Position numbers and translations under genes: made by a program | Assembly: GCA_963678675.1 (NCBI GenBank) | Contig: OY783192.1 | Span: forward strand, 4,784,001 to 4,848,000 | DNA length: 64,000 nt | Source of the DNA: Xiphydria camelus | Lineage: Eukaryota; Arthropoda; Insecta; Hymenoptera; Xiphydriidae | Direction of reading: 5' to 3' | The notes under the pieces: model-generated | Told to the model about the DNA's origin: nothing | The model's input: the letters and a program-made list of their open reading frames with translations, nothing else | The model's database searches: none | In this document: in pieces, positions 11,829 to 20,800 of the stretch | Numbering within the stretch: position 1 is the stretch's first letter | How the letters are laid out: every line of letters starts with the position of its first letter

Positions 11829-11833
11829 CGACG
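11829..11833. repeat. Target-site duplication (right) of Transib element
   Basis: CGACG is identical to the left copy at 9978-9982. Confidence 0.8.
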
Positions 11834-12631
11834 CCGCCAGCGCTGTCGCCGCGAGCACCTGTGTATCTTTACAGGAAAAATGTCTGCCCCCTTCACCCCT
11901 CAATTTTAACATCGAATTTTCTCAATAAATATACGGTTATAACCAAAACTATGCTTAGTTACGCCGTATAAATCGACTATTCTCTATCGATAGAGACCAG
12001 AGTAAATGTTGTAAGTTACATATTAACAGAGATTTTTCCTTAGCAACGCGAAGCCACGCCCCTCGCGCCTCAAAAGTCGAGAATCCGATTTCTCGGGCGA
12101 TATATATATGTCAAAATCTCACAAAAATTCCGCCCGTCTTCGGCGATATTCGGCCATGGTCGGAAATGTGTACACAGATGCGGCTACACGCATACGCCAT
12201 CAAAAATGTATGTGAGAGTGTGTGAGTGAATATATTCCTTGAATGTTTAGTTATTTTTCAAAATTAATAAAATATTTCCATTCGCGAAACGATTTCCCTC
12301 GCATTTTTTCGATCCTCGGACGCGCTTGTTAATAAAAAGTAAAAATTCAGTGTAATCAGAGTAGTGAATCTCAATAGTGGTGAATGTGACAGACGCTCCG
12401 TATAGTTTAATAATCGTTTGTATTTTTTTCGAATATCGAGATAGTGAAGGGATGCAGTGGTATTCTTCTCTCCAATGCCTGTGCATCAAGAAAGGAGCAG
12501 GAAAGGAGACAGTCTCAGAAGAATTGCCATCAGATAAGTTTAATTGCCATTTGACAGCTTTAACCTCACTTTCACACACACACACAATGGAAGGACAATA
12601 TCTTTGTGTTCGTTCTATTTTTTGTTTTCAG
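11834..12631. other. Non-coding DNA upstream of exon-like cassettes
   Basis: No gene is recognised. A short (CA)n run at 12577-12588 precedes a pyrimidine-rich stretch and TTTTCAG at about 12621-12631, which would serve as a 3' splice site. Overlapping open frames of about 60-112 codons on both strands lack recognisable motifs. Confidence 0.4.
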
Positions 12632-12728
12632 GGTCATGCGAGCACGGGAAAAATCGAAGAAAATCAATCATCAATACAAGCCGTGGCAGAATAGGAGATA
12701 AAATGGAATTGGATCACAATAATCACAA
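12632..12728 (+). other. Candidate 5' exon with start codon
   Basis: This is bounded by a good acceptor (TTTTTTGTTTTCAG, ending 12631) and a donor AA|GTAATT (GT at 12729-12730). It holds an ATG at 12703, then eight codons and two bases of a ninth. Splicing to 13103 would give a 40-residue product with four cysteines. This is a reading of splice signals only; no homology supports it and the locus may be non-coding or transposon-derived. Confidence 0.25.
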
Positions 12729-12783
12729 GTAATTACTTTATCACTATTTTTCTCTATCGATATATTTCCTTTTTCGTACTATT

Positions 12784-12812
12784 ACACAAGTTCCAATTTA
12801 CACACCGACCTG
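12784..12812 (-). repeat. Inverted copy of cassette 3' end
   Basis: The reverse complement reads TTTGACAGGTCGGTGTGTAA, nearly identical to the ends of cassettes 1 and 2 (TTTGACAGGTCGGTATATAA). An inverted fragment beside a tandem array suggests rearrangement or a transposon boundary. Confidence 0.5.
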
Positions 12813-13102
12813 TCAAACCTGAAGTGTACACGTACCGCACTTCTATTTCATCTCTTCTTCGTCTCCGGTGTAACGACGGTCAATGAGGAATTACTGATAC
12901 CGATTAGGCAGATAAGTGCTGAATAACGTATTTAGTATAATACGAGAGAGGAAATATATCATTTTTAATAATTCTGTCATTATTAGAATAGAATTGATTA
13001 ACTCAGATATAGTTTTTTTAATTTCTACGCTCGAGTAAGTTTGGTATATTTTAAATAGTGAAATGTGCTGCATATGATTATGTAATTTACAATTTGTTAC
13101 AG

Positions 13103-13202
13103 ATCGTATGCAAACCCGAGGAGGTTTCTTTCGAACGAGGGATCATCTACTTGTTGTTCCAACAAGAACCAGTTGCTTAGTTGCATTCATTGCATTTGAC
13201 AG
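13103..13202 (+). repeat. Exon-like tandem cassette, copy 1
   Basis: A 100-bp block follows AATTTGTTACAG (acceptor AG at 13101-13102) and ends GACAG|GTCGGT, a plausible donor. In the phase set by the candidate exon at 12632-12728 it reads SYANPRRFLSNEGSSTCCSN and then continues to a TGA at 13197, with four cysteines in this block. Flanking intron-like DNA is also repeated, so recent segmental duplication is certain but exon function is not. Confidence 0.45.
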
Positions 13203-13303
13203 GTCGGTATATAAATTGGTTCTTAATTTTTACGCTGAGTAAGTTCGGTATATTTTAAAAGTGAAATGCTGCATATAATTGTGTAATTTACAATTTGTTA
13301 CAG

Positions 13304-13395
13304 ACCGTTTGCGAACCCGAGGAGGTTTCTTTCCAACGAGGGATCATCCACTTGTTGTTCCAACAAGAACCAGTTGCATTCATTGCATTTGACAG
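13304..13395 (+). repeat. Exon-like tandem cassette, copy 2
   Basis: A 92-bp block is preceded by AATTTGTTACAG and followed by GTCGGTATATAAATTGG. It is about 90% identical to copy 1 but lacks eight bases near the middle of the 3' half, which shifts the downstream frame and removes the cysteine-rich tail. Confidence 0.45.
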
Positions 13396-13559
13396 GTCGG
13401 TATATAAATTGGTAGTATAATACGAAAGAGGAAATATATCATTTTTCTTAATTCTGTCATTATTAGAATTGGTTAACTTAGATTAATATAATCTTAGTTT
13501 CTACGTTTAGTTAGTTCAGTATATTTTTAATTGTTTGTGTTATTTACAATCTGTTACAG

Positions 13560-13680
13560 ATCGTATGCGAACTCGAGGGGGTTTCTTTCGAACGAGGGAT
13601 CATCGTCTTGTTGTTCCAAGAACCTGCTGCTTTGGTTCATTCGGCGACCTGGATCTGCTGTCTCGAGTGCATGGACGTAC
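13560..13680 (+). repeat. Exon-like tandem cassette, copy 3, diverged end
   Basis: This is preceded by AATCTGTTACAG. The first 60 or so bases match copies 1 and 2, and the double-cysteine codons are kept. The 3' part (from about 13620) is unrelated and the GTCGGT donor is missing, so this would be a terminal exon if the array is transcribed. Confidence 0.4.
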
Positions 13681-13955
13681 GTCACTTTAAATGACTTTTA
13701 TTAACGCGCTATCGCACGTCTCTCGATCGCAAGACCCTTTCGATGGCCTAGCCGCTCGGCTTTTTGTGACGCGGAGCGATTCTCCACGTCACAATTCAAA
13801 TTAATTTATTCAATAGAACAGACATATGTATAATTAAAACATGTATTCTCAAAGAGCAATAAATTTACTTTATCTTCCACGCTCGCCGACAGGTTGACTT
13901 AACCAAACATGACATGTCGTTCGTTTTGAATGCGTGTGCGGTACAAATGTCTACT

Positions 13956-13992
13956 TATATAAAAAGCGACGAGGTGCGCAGTTAGATCATTC
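13956..13992 (+). promoter_or_regulatory. TATA box and initiator of peptide gene
   Basis: TATATAAA starts at 13956. TCATTC at 13987-13992 fits the arthropod initiator TCAKTY, with its A 33 bp downstream of the start of the TATA box. A second TCAGT lies at 13994-13998. The spacing is right for a focused RNA polymerase II promoter about 60 bp upstream of the start codon. Confidence 0.7.
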
Positions 13993-14049
13993 ATCAGTCT
14001 GTCGATCATATAATTGTTGTCGGTATCCGGAAAACTGTACGATTAAAAT

Positions 14050-14208
14050 ATGAAGGTCTGTGTTATATTCGCCGTGTTCTTGATCTTCGCGATTGCCGTC
14101 GCAAACGCTTATGTGAAGAATTGTGGCAGTCGCAAGAAGTGCCCGAATGGCTTTACCTGCACATTTTTAAAAATTCCTGAAGAAGGACTCTATTGCGTTT
14201 CGAAATAA
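14050..14208 (+). CDS. Secreted four-cysteine peptide (52 aa)
   Basis: An uninterrupted 52-codon frame encodes a short basic start, a strongly hydrophobic stretch and a clean signal-peptidase site after VANA (residues 17-20). The predicted mature peptide is 32 residues. It begins YVKNC and has cysteines at precursor residues 25, 31, 37 and 49, spacing C-x5-C-x5-C-x11-C, consistent with two disulphides. The mature part is basic (KK, R, several K) and contains a CPNGFTC motif. I do not recognise the family. Small cysteine-rich secreted peptides of insects include antimicrobial, venom and protease-inhibitor peptides, and the sequence does not choose among them. The start is supported by the promoter at 13956-13992 and a short 5' leader; AAAATATG is the immediate start context. 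AATAAA overlaps the stop codon (14204-14209), and another lies at 14672. No intron is needed. Confidence 0.75.
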   Translation: MKVCVIFAVFLIFAIAVANAYVKNCGSRKKCPNGFTCTFLKIPEEGLYCVSK

Positions 14209-14671
14209 AATTGTAGTTCACGTGGAACCACGGCACGCAACTTCTTTGTATGAACGAACTGGCTATGACAAGGACTCAGAATTCCGAAGATCTCGTACAT
14301 GTAATTGTGATTTCTTTTTATTAATATAACTCTATTAATGGAGAAGTCGCTTTATCGAATACAGTACTTGCTTGGTATTAAAATTTATGTTATAATGATG
14401 TGTGATTATTTCAAAAACTTCAATTGCATATACTGTAAAAAAGAACGTGCCAGAATATATGGCGGCAGGCTGCCACGGCGTGACGTTTCGCCACAGCAAT
14501 TATATAATGTATATAGAAATAGAAAAAATTGTATTCCTAACTGTGCAATAAGTTTTACCAGTGACAATAATTCTATGCTACTATTTCTCTCGTTGTAATC
14601 GTTGGTAACAGTTACATCTTTTCTGCTGTTTCCGCAAACGAATTTGCTCATCTACCAAATATTTTTAACAA

Positions 14672-14677
14672 AATAAA
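14672..14677 (+). terminator. Candidate poly(A) signal
   Basis: AATAAA lies about 460 bp after the stop codon of the peptide gene. The copy overlapping the stop (14204-14209) is closer but would leave almost no 3' UTR. Which one is used cannot be told from sequence. Confidence 0.35.
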
Positions 14678-15410
14678 CACACAGCTCGTGGATGAATTTC
14701 ACTGAACCTGTAAATCATATTTGTTGCTGTTATAATTAATGTCATTGTGTTTCGTCATGAAGGAGAAAATAAGGATCGGTCCGGTTTGGAAACCTGAGAG
14801 AATCGAATACTCCTAGAGCGCACGAGCTTACAGGAAATCATGTGGAACTAGCTTAGAAATACGCGAGGTTTAGTCTATTCGAGGCGCACAGAATTTAATA
14901 GCTTTAAAAAATGGGAAAAACGAAAAAATGACCCAAGGTACAACACTCTCCCCTACGTTTCGTTAGTGACAAAAAGATTCTAATTGGAAGGGTATGGACA
15001 CGGTGAGGAAAATATAATAGAAAAAAGGTCTGAATTTTCTCGAAGCGCGTGCCGAAAATCGGCGGGGCTATTAAGGCACGAAGTCGGTTGCGCTTCATTA
15101 TTATACGAATAGGCATATGCGAAAATGGACCTTAAGGGCCAATTCACACAGAACGGGTGCATGGTGGTGGCGTGGAGCTGACGTGATGGTGGTGTGGGAC
15201 TGTCGTATTGGTGGCGTGGAGCGGAAGTGTCGCGCTCTTCATACAGTTACGTAGGAGAGTGTTTGTTTCTATTTGGGATTTGAACTATCCGGGCTGTTAC
15301 ATGATTACTTATTCTCTATCTCTCCATGAGCTTATTTATCGCGAGCTCGCACATACCTCTATTAATTCTATGAATACGGCTGCGTAGGAATTTTCAAGAC
15401 GTGATAGTAT
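14678..15410. other. Non-coding DNA with short GGTGG-type repeats
   Basis: No gene is recognised. About 15160-15230 contains three imperfect tandem units built on ATGGTGGTGGCGTGGAGC, each about 25-30 bp. Confidence 0.4.
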
Positions 15411-15444
15411 GCACGAGCGGATTTTAACTCTAAGCGTGGGAATT

Positions 15445-16382
15445 CCCTTGGCAAAGTTTTCCATTGCGTGTTTAATGGTAATGAATGGGACCTAAAGGTA
15501 ACCAATGGGATCGCAATGGAAATTCGGAGGGAAAAATGAACTAGCACTTTCTACCATTCAGTATAAATGGGACTCCACTGGCAAATCAGTGGGAAATATT
15601 GAAAGGTATGTGTTCCCATTCGTTACCAATGGAGGACCAATGGCAAGTTACTGGGAACATTTAAATGGTATTTTATTCCGATAGTAACTAATGGGAGTCC
15701 AATGGCAAATAACGGAGTTCCATGCGGAAGCCGGTTACGACTAGACGCGTTGCGGATCGATCGCAGGAAACAGTGCCGATACAGCGATATTACAGGAGAA
15801 TCGCAGCGATTTTTCGGATCAGGGGAGTGCAGAGCGTGCCGCCAGTAAGAACACGCAGGAGAAAGAGAGGGGACTGCTCTAGATTTCAAAGGAGGGCTTC
15901 AAAAAGGTTGAAAGAAAAAGTGAGGTTAGGGGAAGATGGGCAGAGGAAGAGGAGGTGGGGCACGCGGGGAGGATGATTCGGGCACCGTCGGATCAGGAAA
16001 GTCGGAAAAAGCCGAGGGGACAGCGGGAAGACCGACCGAGGCGCCAGAAGGAAAGCGGAGGAGAGGTAGACCAAGAAGCGCGAACAGAGATGACGCGGAT
16101 GCGGCCACGGGGGTCTTGGACAAATAGCTAAGTAAAGTATCACTCAAAACAAATGGGAAATGAATGGTTATAATTGGATGGGAATTAATTCCATTTCACG
16201 AATGGTAATGTCAACGGTATGAAAACACCATTAAACGAATGGGAAAATAAATGGGATGTCGAATGGTAGTACAAGTGGGAAAGATACCATTGGCAAAACC
16301 CCATTGATTTACCTTTGACAGACTGTCAGTGGTATCCAATGGAATTTTTTAAATGGTAATTAATGGGAGACTTAGCCAAGGG
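15445..16382. mobile_element. TIR element with CCCTTGGC ends and subterminal repeats
   Basis: The element is 938 bp. The left end CCCTTGGCAAAGTTTTCCAT matches the inverse of the right end, CCCTTGGCTAAGTCTCCCAT. Both subterminal regions (15460-15720 and 16140-16375) are filled with dispersed AATGGGA/TACCATT-type motifs in both orientations. Such motif clusters are typical of transposase-binding subterminal repeats. The GC-rich centre (15722-16130) is compositionally foreign to the rest and carries a basic open frame. I cannot assign a superfamily, and no clear target duplication is visible. Confidence 0.6.
15936..16127 (+). CDS. Basic, AT-hook-like frame inside TIR element (uncertain)
   Basis: This 63-codon frame is rich in Gly, Arg, Lys and Glu and contains KRRRGRPRS (residues about 43-51), which fits the AT-hook core RGRPR. 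It begins with a GRGRGGG stretch. A partly overlapping frame at 15722-15976 is likewise Arg/Lys-rich. Both lie in the GC-rich insert of the CCCTTGGC element. It could be a remnant of a transposon-encoded DNA-binding or gag-like protein, a captured host fragment, or chance in purine-rich DNA. I do not recognise homology. Confidence 0.25.
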   Translation: MGRGRGGGARGEDDSGTVGSGKSEKAEGTAGRPTEAPEGKRRRGRPRSANRDDADAATGVLDK

Positions 16383-16387
16383 AAACT

Positions 16388-16570
16388 GATGAAATTAAAT
16401 TAATTAGCTCGAGGAATTAGATGTGATGGAGTAGACGAATAGGTTATAACTTATTCGTAAACGCATTTCGGCAAACATTTGACCAACAATTCTAAAATCA
16501 TCGAAACCTTTTCTGTTCTACGTTCATTCCATCACATCTGATTCCTCGAGCTAATTAATTTAATTCCATC
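16388..16570. mobile_element. Palindromic MITE, 43-bp TIRs
   Basis: The arms 16388-16430 and 16528-16570 match at nearly every base, e.g. TTAATTAGCTCGAGGAAT and its inverse. The loop is about 97 bp and non-coding. It starts six bases after the end of the CCCTTGGC element. Confidence 0.7.
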
Positions 16571-16606
16571 AATTTCTCACGTTTAGAGTAAAAATACATT
16601 CGTGCG

Positions 16607-18121
16607 TATATACGCATATTCATCGTCGGCTACTTACGTCCGAATACAACCAGCTAAACGTACGGGTACTCGGTAGGTATTACGACGCTCTCCCTTGGCG
16701 CTCCATGCAACGCCGGTGATCACACCATTGGCGCGTCTCTCTCACTAACGGAACCTGACCTCAAACGACACACTCAAATATATGTTAAGCAATGTTTAAA
16801 GGGTTCTCTGAGCTATTTATAGTAGCAAAAGTTTGAAACGTCTCATTTTCCGATAGCTGTCAATTCGGCAGATCGAAGTGTTTGGTTTAACCTTTAAATC
16901 GTGAATTTTTAAATAACAGTGAAGAGTTTTAGAAAGTGTTAGTATTATATATATCGTATATCCACGGATATACAAGACAAAATTATGAACTAAATCCCTC
17001 GTGGCAAGGATGATAAATCGGTCAAATTAATACAGAACGATTCATGTGACATAAAGCAGGATGAGTCAGCGCATATCGAAAGACTGATATATCAAATTTT
17101 ACTGTACTTGCAATAAGAGGTACTGCATATGGGGCAAAAGTGTGATAGATGCCCCCCTAAGGAATAAAAATTATATAGCAATATTCGTTGTTATTTCAAT
17201 GTGAATACATAGTCTGTTTATTAGAAAACGTAACAATTTCTATAATAGAAAAATATAATTTGGATAAAAGAAACCAAGATATCTAAAGAAATAGGAAATC
17301 CCCTTCTCGGAATTATGGAGGTGAGATGCCCCCACACTTGGGAGGATAGGTACTCCGGGTGTCTGATAAGATGAAGAATTCATTTTAGGCGTAAGAGAAA
17401 CAAATTTCATGATGAGTATACCTGATATCTTACATATATTCTAAAATACAACAATAAATAAAATATAATTAAGTATCAATGAATTGATAAGCAGAAATAG
17501 TTGAAAATTTATTGCAAAACTATTATTCTCCTATCGAATATGACGACTTCGCCATTTCCTTCGCCATTTACTTCTTCTTTTAACAATTACTATCAGGGAC
17601 AAATTGTACGGGACCCAATTATGCCAATATCTTTTACACATACTGCAATAATTTATCAATAACTCGCATTCCAGTCACGTTATAATTTCATATATTTACA
17701 TATCTATACGAACCTACACTATTAAAAAAATGCAGTTGAATCAACGAATTGTTGCCAACTGACATTCCTTTAATTGATTCAAATGATATTTTTATCGAGT
17801 CGACGAAGTGATGACCGATTCGATAAAAAAATTATCCCGAGTAAAAGAATTTGATGCCGATTTGATGAATTTTCTCTTACTAAAAATGGAGGAGGCTTGG
17901 ACTCCTTGTAACGGAAGAACAGCACTATACAAGTTAATATATCCATGCCATTCGTTTAGTCGACCAACAATTTGGTACACAGTGCTACCCGCTACTGGAA
18001 GCCAATAATTCGGTGCATCACATGTTTTCATTCCTTGATCGAGTTATCGAACAGTCATCTTTTGGATAACATGAACTTTAAATTAATAAAAAATGAGGCA
18101 TTAGACTGCCTACGGATGACT
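16607..18121. other. Non-coding AT-rich DNA
   Basis: No gene is recognised. Two runs of C-rich ATGCCCCC occur at about 17149-17157 and 17327-17335 in otherwise AT-rich DNA. No convincing inverted repeat joins them. Confidence 0.4.
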
Positions 18122-18876
18122 TTAAGGTAGTACTATCACGATATCGATTCATCTACGGAAATTCTGAAATTTTTTTCACACGTAGATCTCGACAAAATAA
18201 AACATTTTTGTTAGTGAAAAAAATAAAGATATTAAATTTTAAAGATGTGCATTTCTCCCATTTAACCTCATGTAAATGAGCATGCTTTCAAGTATTTTTT
18301 ACATTTTGAAGCTAAAACATCCACCGATTTGTTAAAAAAATTTAGACACATAGTTCTATATATTCATAGAAAAATATATTTAAAAATAGGCAAGATCCAC
18401 CGTTTAGTTATTGAGTAAAAAAATATAATGTAATGACGCTATCAATCACGTAGGAGGGGGAAAATTGAGCGGAGAGAATGTGGCAACAGCACGTGATATA
18501 TTCAGCAGCAACGGTAGCAACACATAACCAAACACAACAATCTTGTCAGTATAGTGATGAAGCGGTGTCGCCACGTTTTCGATGCAGACCTTACGATACT
18601 AGTGTGCGTGTATCTGTATATATGAAACAGGAATGTATTGAGACAGGGCTATACGAATCTGTACGGTTGTGGTGCATGAAGAAAATATGAAATATTTTTT
18701 GCTACCAAATTTATTTCTGTTTTTGTCCCGCAAAGGGTTATGAAAAACGTTAAAACGAAGCTTCAATGAGCAAATTTTAGAAACTTTTTCCTGCCGAAAT
18801 GAACATTTTCTTATACCCCCCTCCCCCCCCCCCGTGCCCCTATTAGGTGGTGAGCGGAGCGATAGTACTACCTTAA
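18122..18876. mobile_element. TTAA-flanked TIR element
   Basis: TTAA followed by GGTAGTACTATC at 18122-18137 is mirrored by GATAGTACTACC and TTAA at 18861-18876. The TIR is short (12 bp, perfect) and the total is 755 bp. A TTAA target is characteristic of piggyBac and also of Kolobok. The interior has no recognisable transposase, so the superfamily is open. A poly-C tract (about 18818-18834) lies near the right end. Confidence 0.6.
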
Positions 18877-18963
18877 GATGACTTTTTGGATTGTGTTGTC
18901 TGGGTTGTGTTACGAGTGTGGAAAGTGAGTGATTCCTGACTCGTGTGAAAGCGGCTTGTGAAA

Positions 18964-19156
18964 CTTGGTCAAAATAACAAAATGTATCTGGTTAAACGAG
19001 TTTAGTTATTCTAACCAAAATACTAAGTCTAGTTATTCTAACCAGAAAATGGTCGGTCTAACCAAACAAATGAAGGAGCCATATTTCACCTAACGATTTG
19101 GTTACAGTCTCCAGGATTTTGGTTTGATATTGACCAGATTATTTTTCTCGATGTGA
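18964..19156. mobile_element. TIR element (family D), uninterrupted copy
   Basis: Its reverse complement aligns with 1107-1183 plus 1703-1864. It contains the repeated GGTTAGAATAACTA motif three times. It is non-coding and serves as the empty site for the J insertion at 1.2 kb. Confidence 0.6.
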
Positions 19157-19882
19157 GATTTTTGCCCGTTTAAGGTGTCAATAACTGTACCGTCTATTCT
19201 ACCTATACTAACAATTTTTCATAGAAGAAAAAAATGGCGATTCTCACATTTCCCCTGCTAAGCCCTCGATCTAATTTAGAATGTGCACTTATACTCATTC
19301 TCGGTATTACGTACGTCCCGCAGGTGCGTCGCCGAGTTTCTACGGGGCCGAGTTTATCGGCGACCGCCTTGAGGAAGTACACCGCTTAACGCCCGAGTTA
19401 GCAGCGGAGCCGACCTCGCAGCTGCGGCCACCCAAAATTCTGCTCCTCCTGATTACGTTCCGGAGGCGCGCTTTATCGTGCCCGTCAGGTACCATTCGCG
19501 GCGAGGTGAGGAAACCTCGTACCCCCAAGTTTCGCTCCGCAAATATTCCTTGGCGATATTGCCGACGGCCAGCGCGGATCGAGTTTGTTGGGGTCCGCGA
19601 AGTTTCATAATACCTATCGGCGATTGCGCCGCGGCTTAATCCACTTAGCGGCACCGCCGGAGAGTGTCTTTAGCCGGGCCGACGCGACGCGATGTTCCAT
19701 TCTCTCTGTCGTGATTGAAAATCTGATTGGAAACTTGCACGGCGTGTACCGGTCGATTCGTATACTCGCACTTTTGTTAATTAAATTCTCAATTAAGATT
19801 TTTAATTGCCAAACGCGTAGTGCGGTACATTACAGGCGTATTTATCGCGGACATCTCGTGGTCTCCCTCGTCTCGTACACAG
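19157..19882. other. Non-coding DNA, GC-rich at 19.3-19.7 kb
   Basis: Frames of about 104-110 codons occur on both strands in this GC-rich block without recognisable domains. No RNA gene was seen. Confidence 0.4.
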
Positions 19883-20269
19883 TACAGGATGACATCCTTG
19901 AGATCGGACATATGTAGGACGATATGCAGTAAAAGGATATGCTATACAACTGGCTGCACACTGGAAAGTGTCGATCGAAGGAATCAATTATGTATGGAGG
20001 GTTCCTTATTATTGGACACTTCCTGGTACGCAGTCAATCATATATACAGGGTTTTATCTTTGAGACCGGACATAAGACGACATGCGGTAAAAGGGATAGG
20101 TTATACGATTGACTGCATACCAGAAAATGTCGATCGACGGAATAATATGAAACCCTCCGTATTATTGGTTCCTTCGATCGACACTTTCCGGTATGCAGCC
20201 AATCGTACAGCTCATCCCTTTACTGCATATCGTCCCACATGTCCGGTCTTAAGGATAACACCCTATATA
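19883..20269. mobile_element. Two related palindromic MITEs, one truncating the other
   Basis: The unit 20041-20269 is a near-complete palindrome. Its ends are TACAGGGTTTTATC and GATAACACCCTATA, and its arms share GTCGATCGA, ATGCGGTAAAAGG-like and GACCGGACAT motifs. The preceding 19883-20040 carries the same arm in the same order (GAGATCGGACAT, ATGCAGTAAAAGG, AAAGTGTCGATCGA), and its second arm stops where the second unit begins. A 185-codon frame crossing both is a by-product of the palindromes, not a gene. Confidence 0.6.
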
Positions 20270-20800
20270 CGGAGACACAGCATCCGTCCAAATCTCCGAG
20301 TAAACCTATCGCGCGTCATCTTCGTCTGGGTTTACCGTGTCGAGCCCCGCTTATCCTTCATCGTCTACCGCCGATAAATGGTTCGCACCGAATACTCGGT
20401 GTCGCTGGAACAATCTTGGATAATACCGCGACATTGTCCTGTATAAACCTGCAATAGGTTCGCATACACCTATATAGACCGACACCACATAAACCGAGCT
20501 ACGTTTGGGCAAGCTCTAACAGATCCACACGCAATTTCACACAACCGACACCTAGGTATATACCCTATCCACGCACTGCTCGCACGTAGGATCTGCGGAA
20601 ATATGGGAGCGTGCGGATTACGAGAAACCAGCCCGCCGCGGTCCTGCGATATTGTCGACGTAGTAATCCTGTTCAGGGGGGAGCCGAGACTGAAACGCAA
20701 TCATTCCACACGCTCCAAACTTGCCTGATATATCTACCGGAGTATTTGCAAGTAGAATACCGAATCGCTACGGTTGAAGACTTTGGAAAACGACACGTCG

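Larger units (their letters stand above)
15411..16606. mobile_element. Composite nested TIR structure
   Basis: An outer inverted repeat of about 35 bp encloses two further inverted-repeat units placed side by side (15445-16382 and 16388-16570). It is 15411-15444 on the left (GCACGAGCGGATTTTAACTC...) and about 16571-16606 on the right (its diverged inverse, GAGTAAAAATACATTCGTGC). This suggests either successive insertions into one older element or an element with layered ends. Confidence 0.45.

Noticed and set aside
19820..20377. 185-codon plus-strand frame
   Set aside because: It runs across two palindromic elements and its apparent internal repeats come from the DNA inversions.
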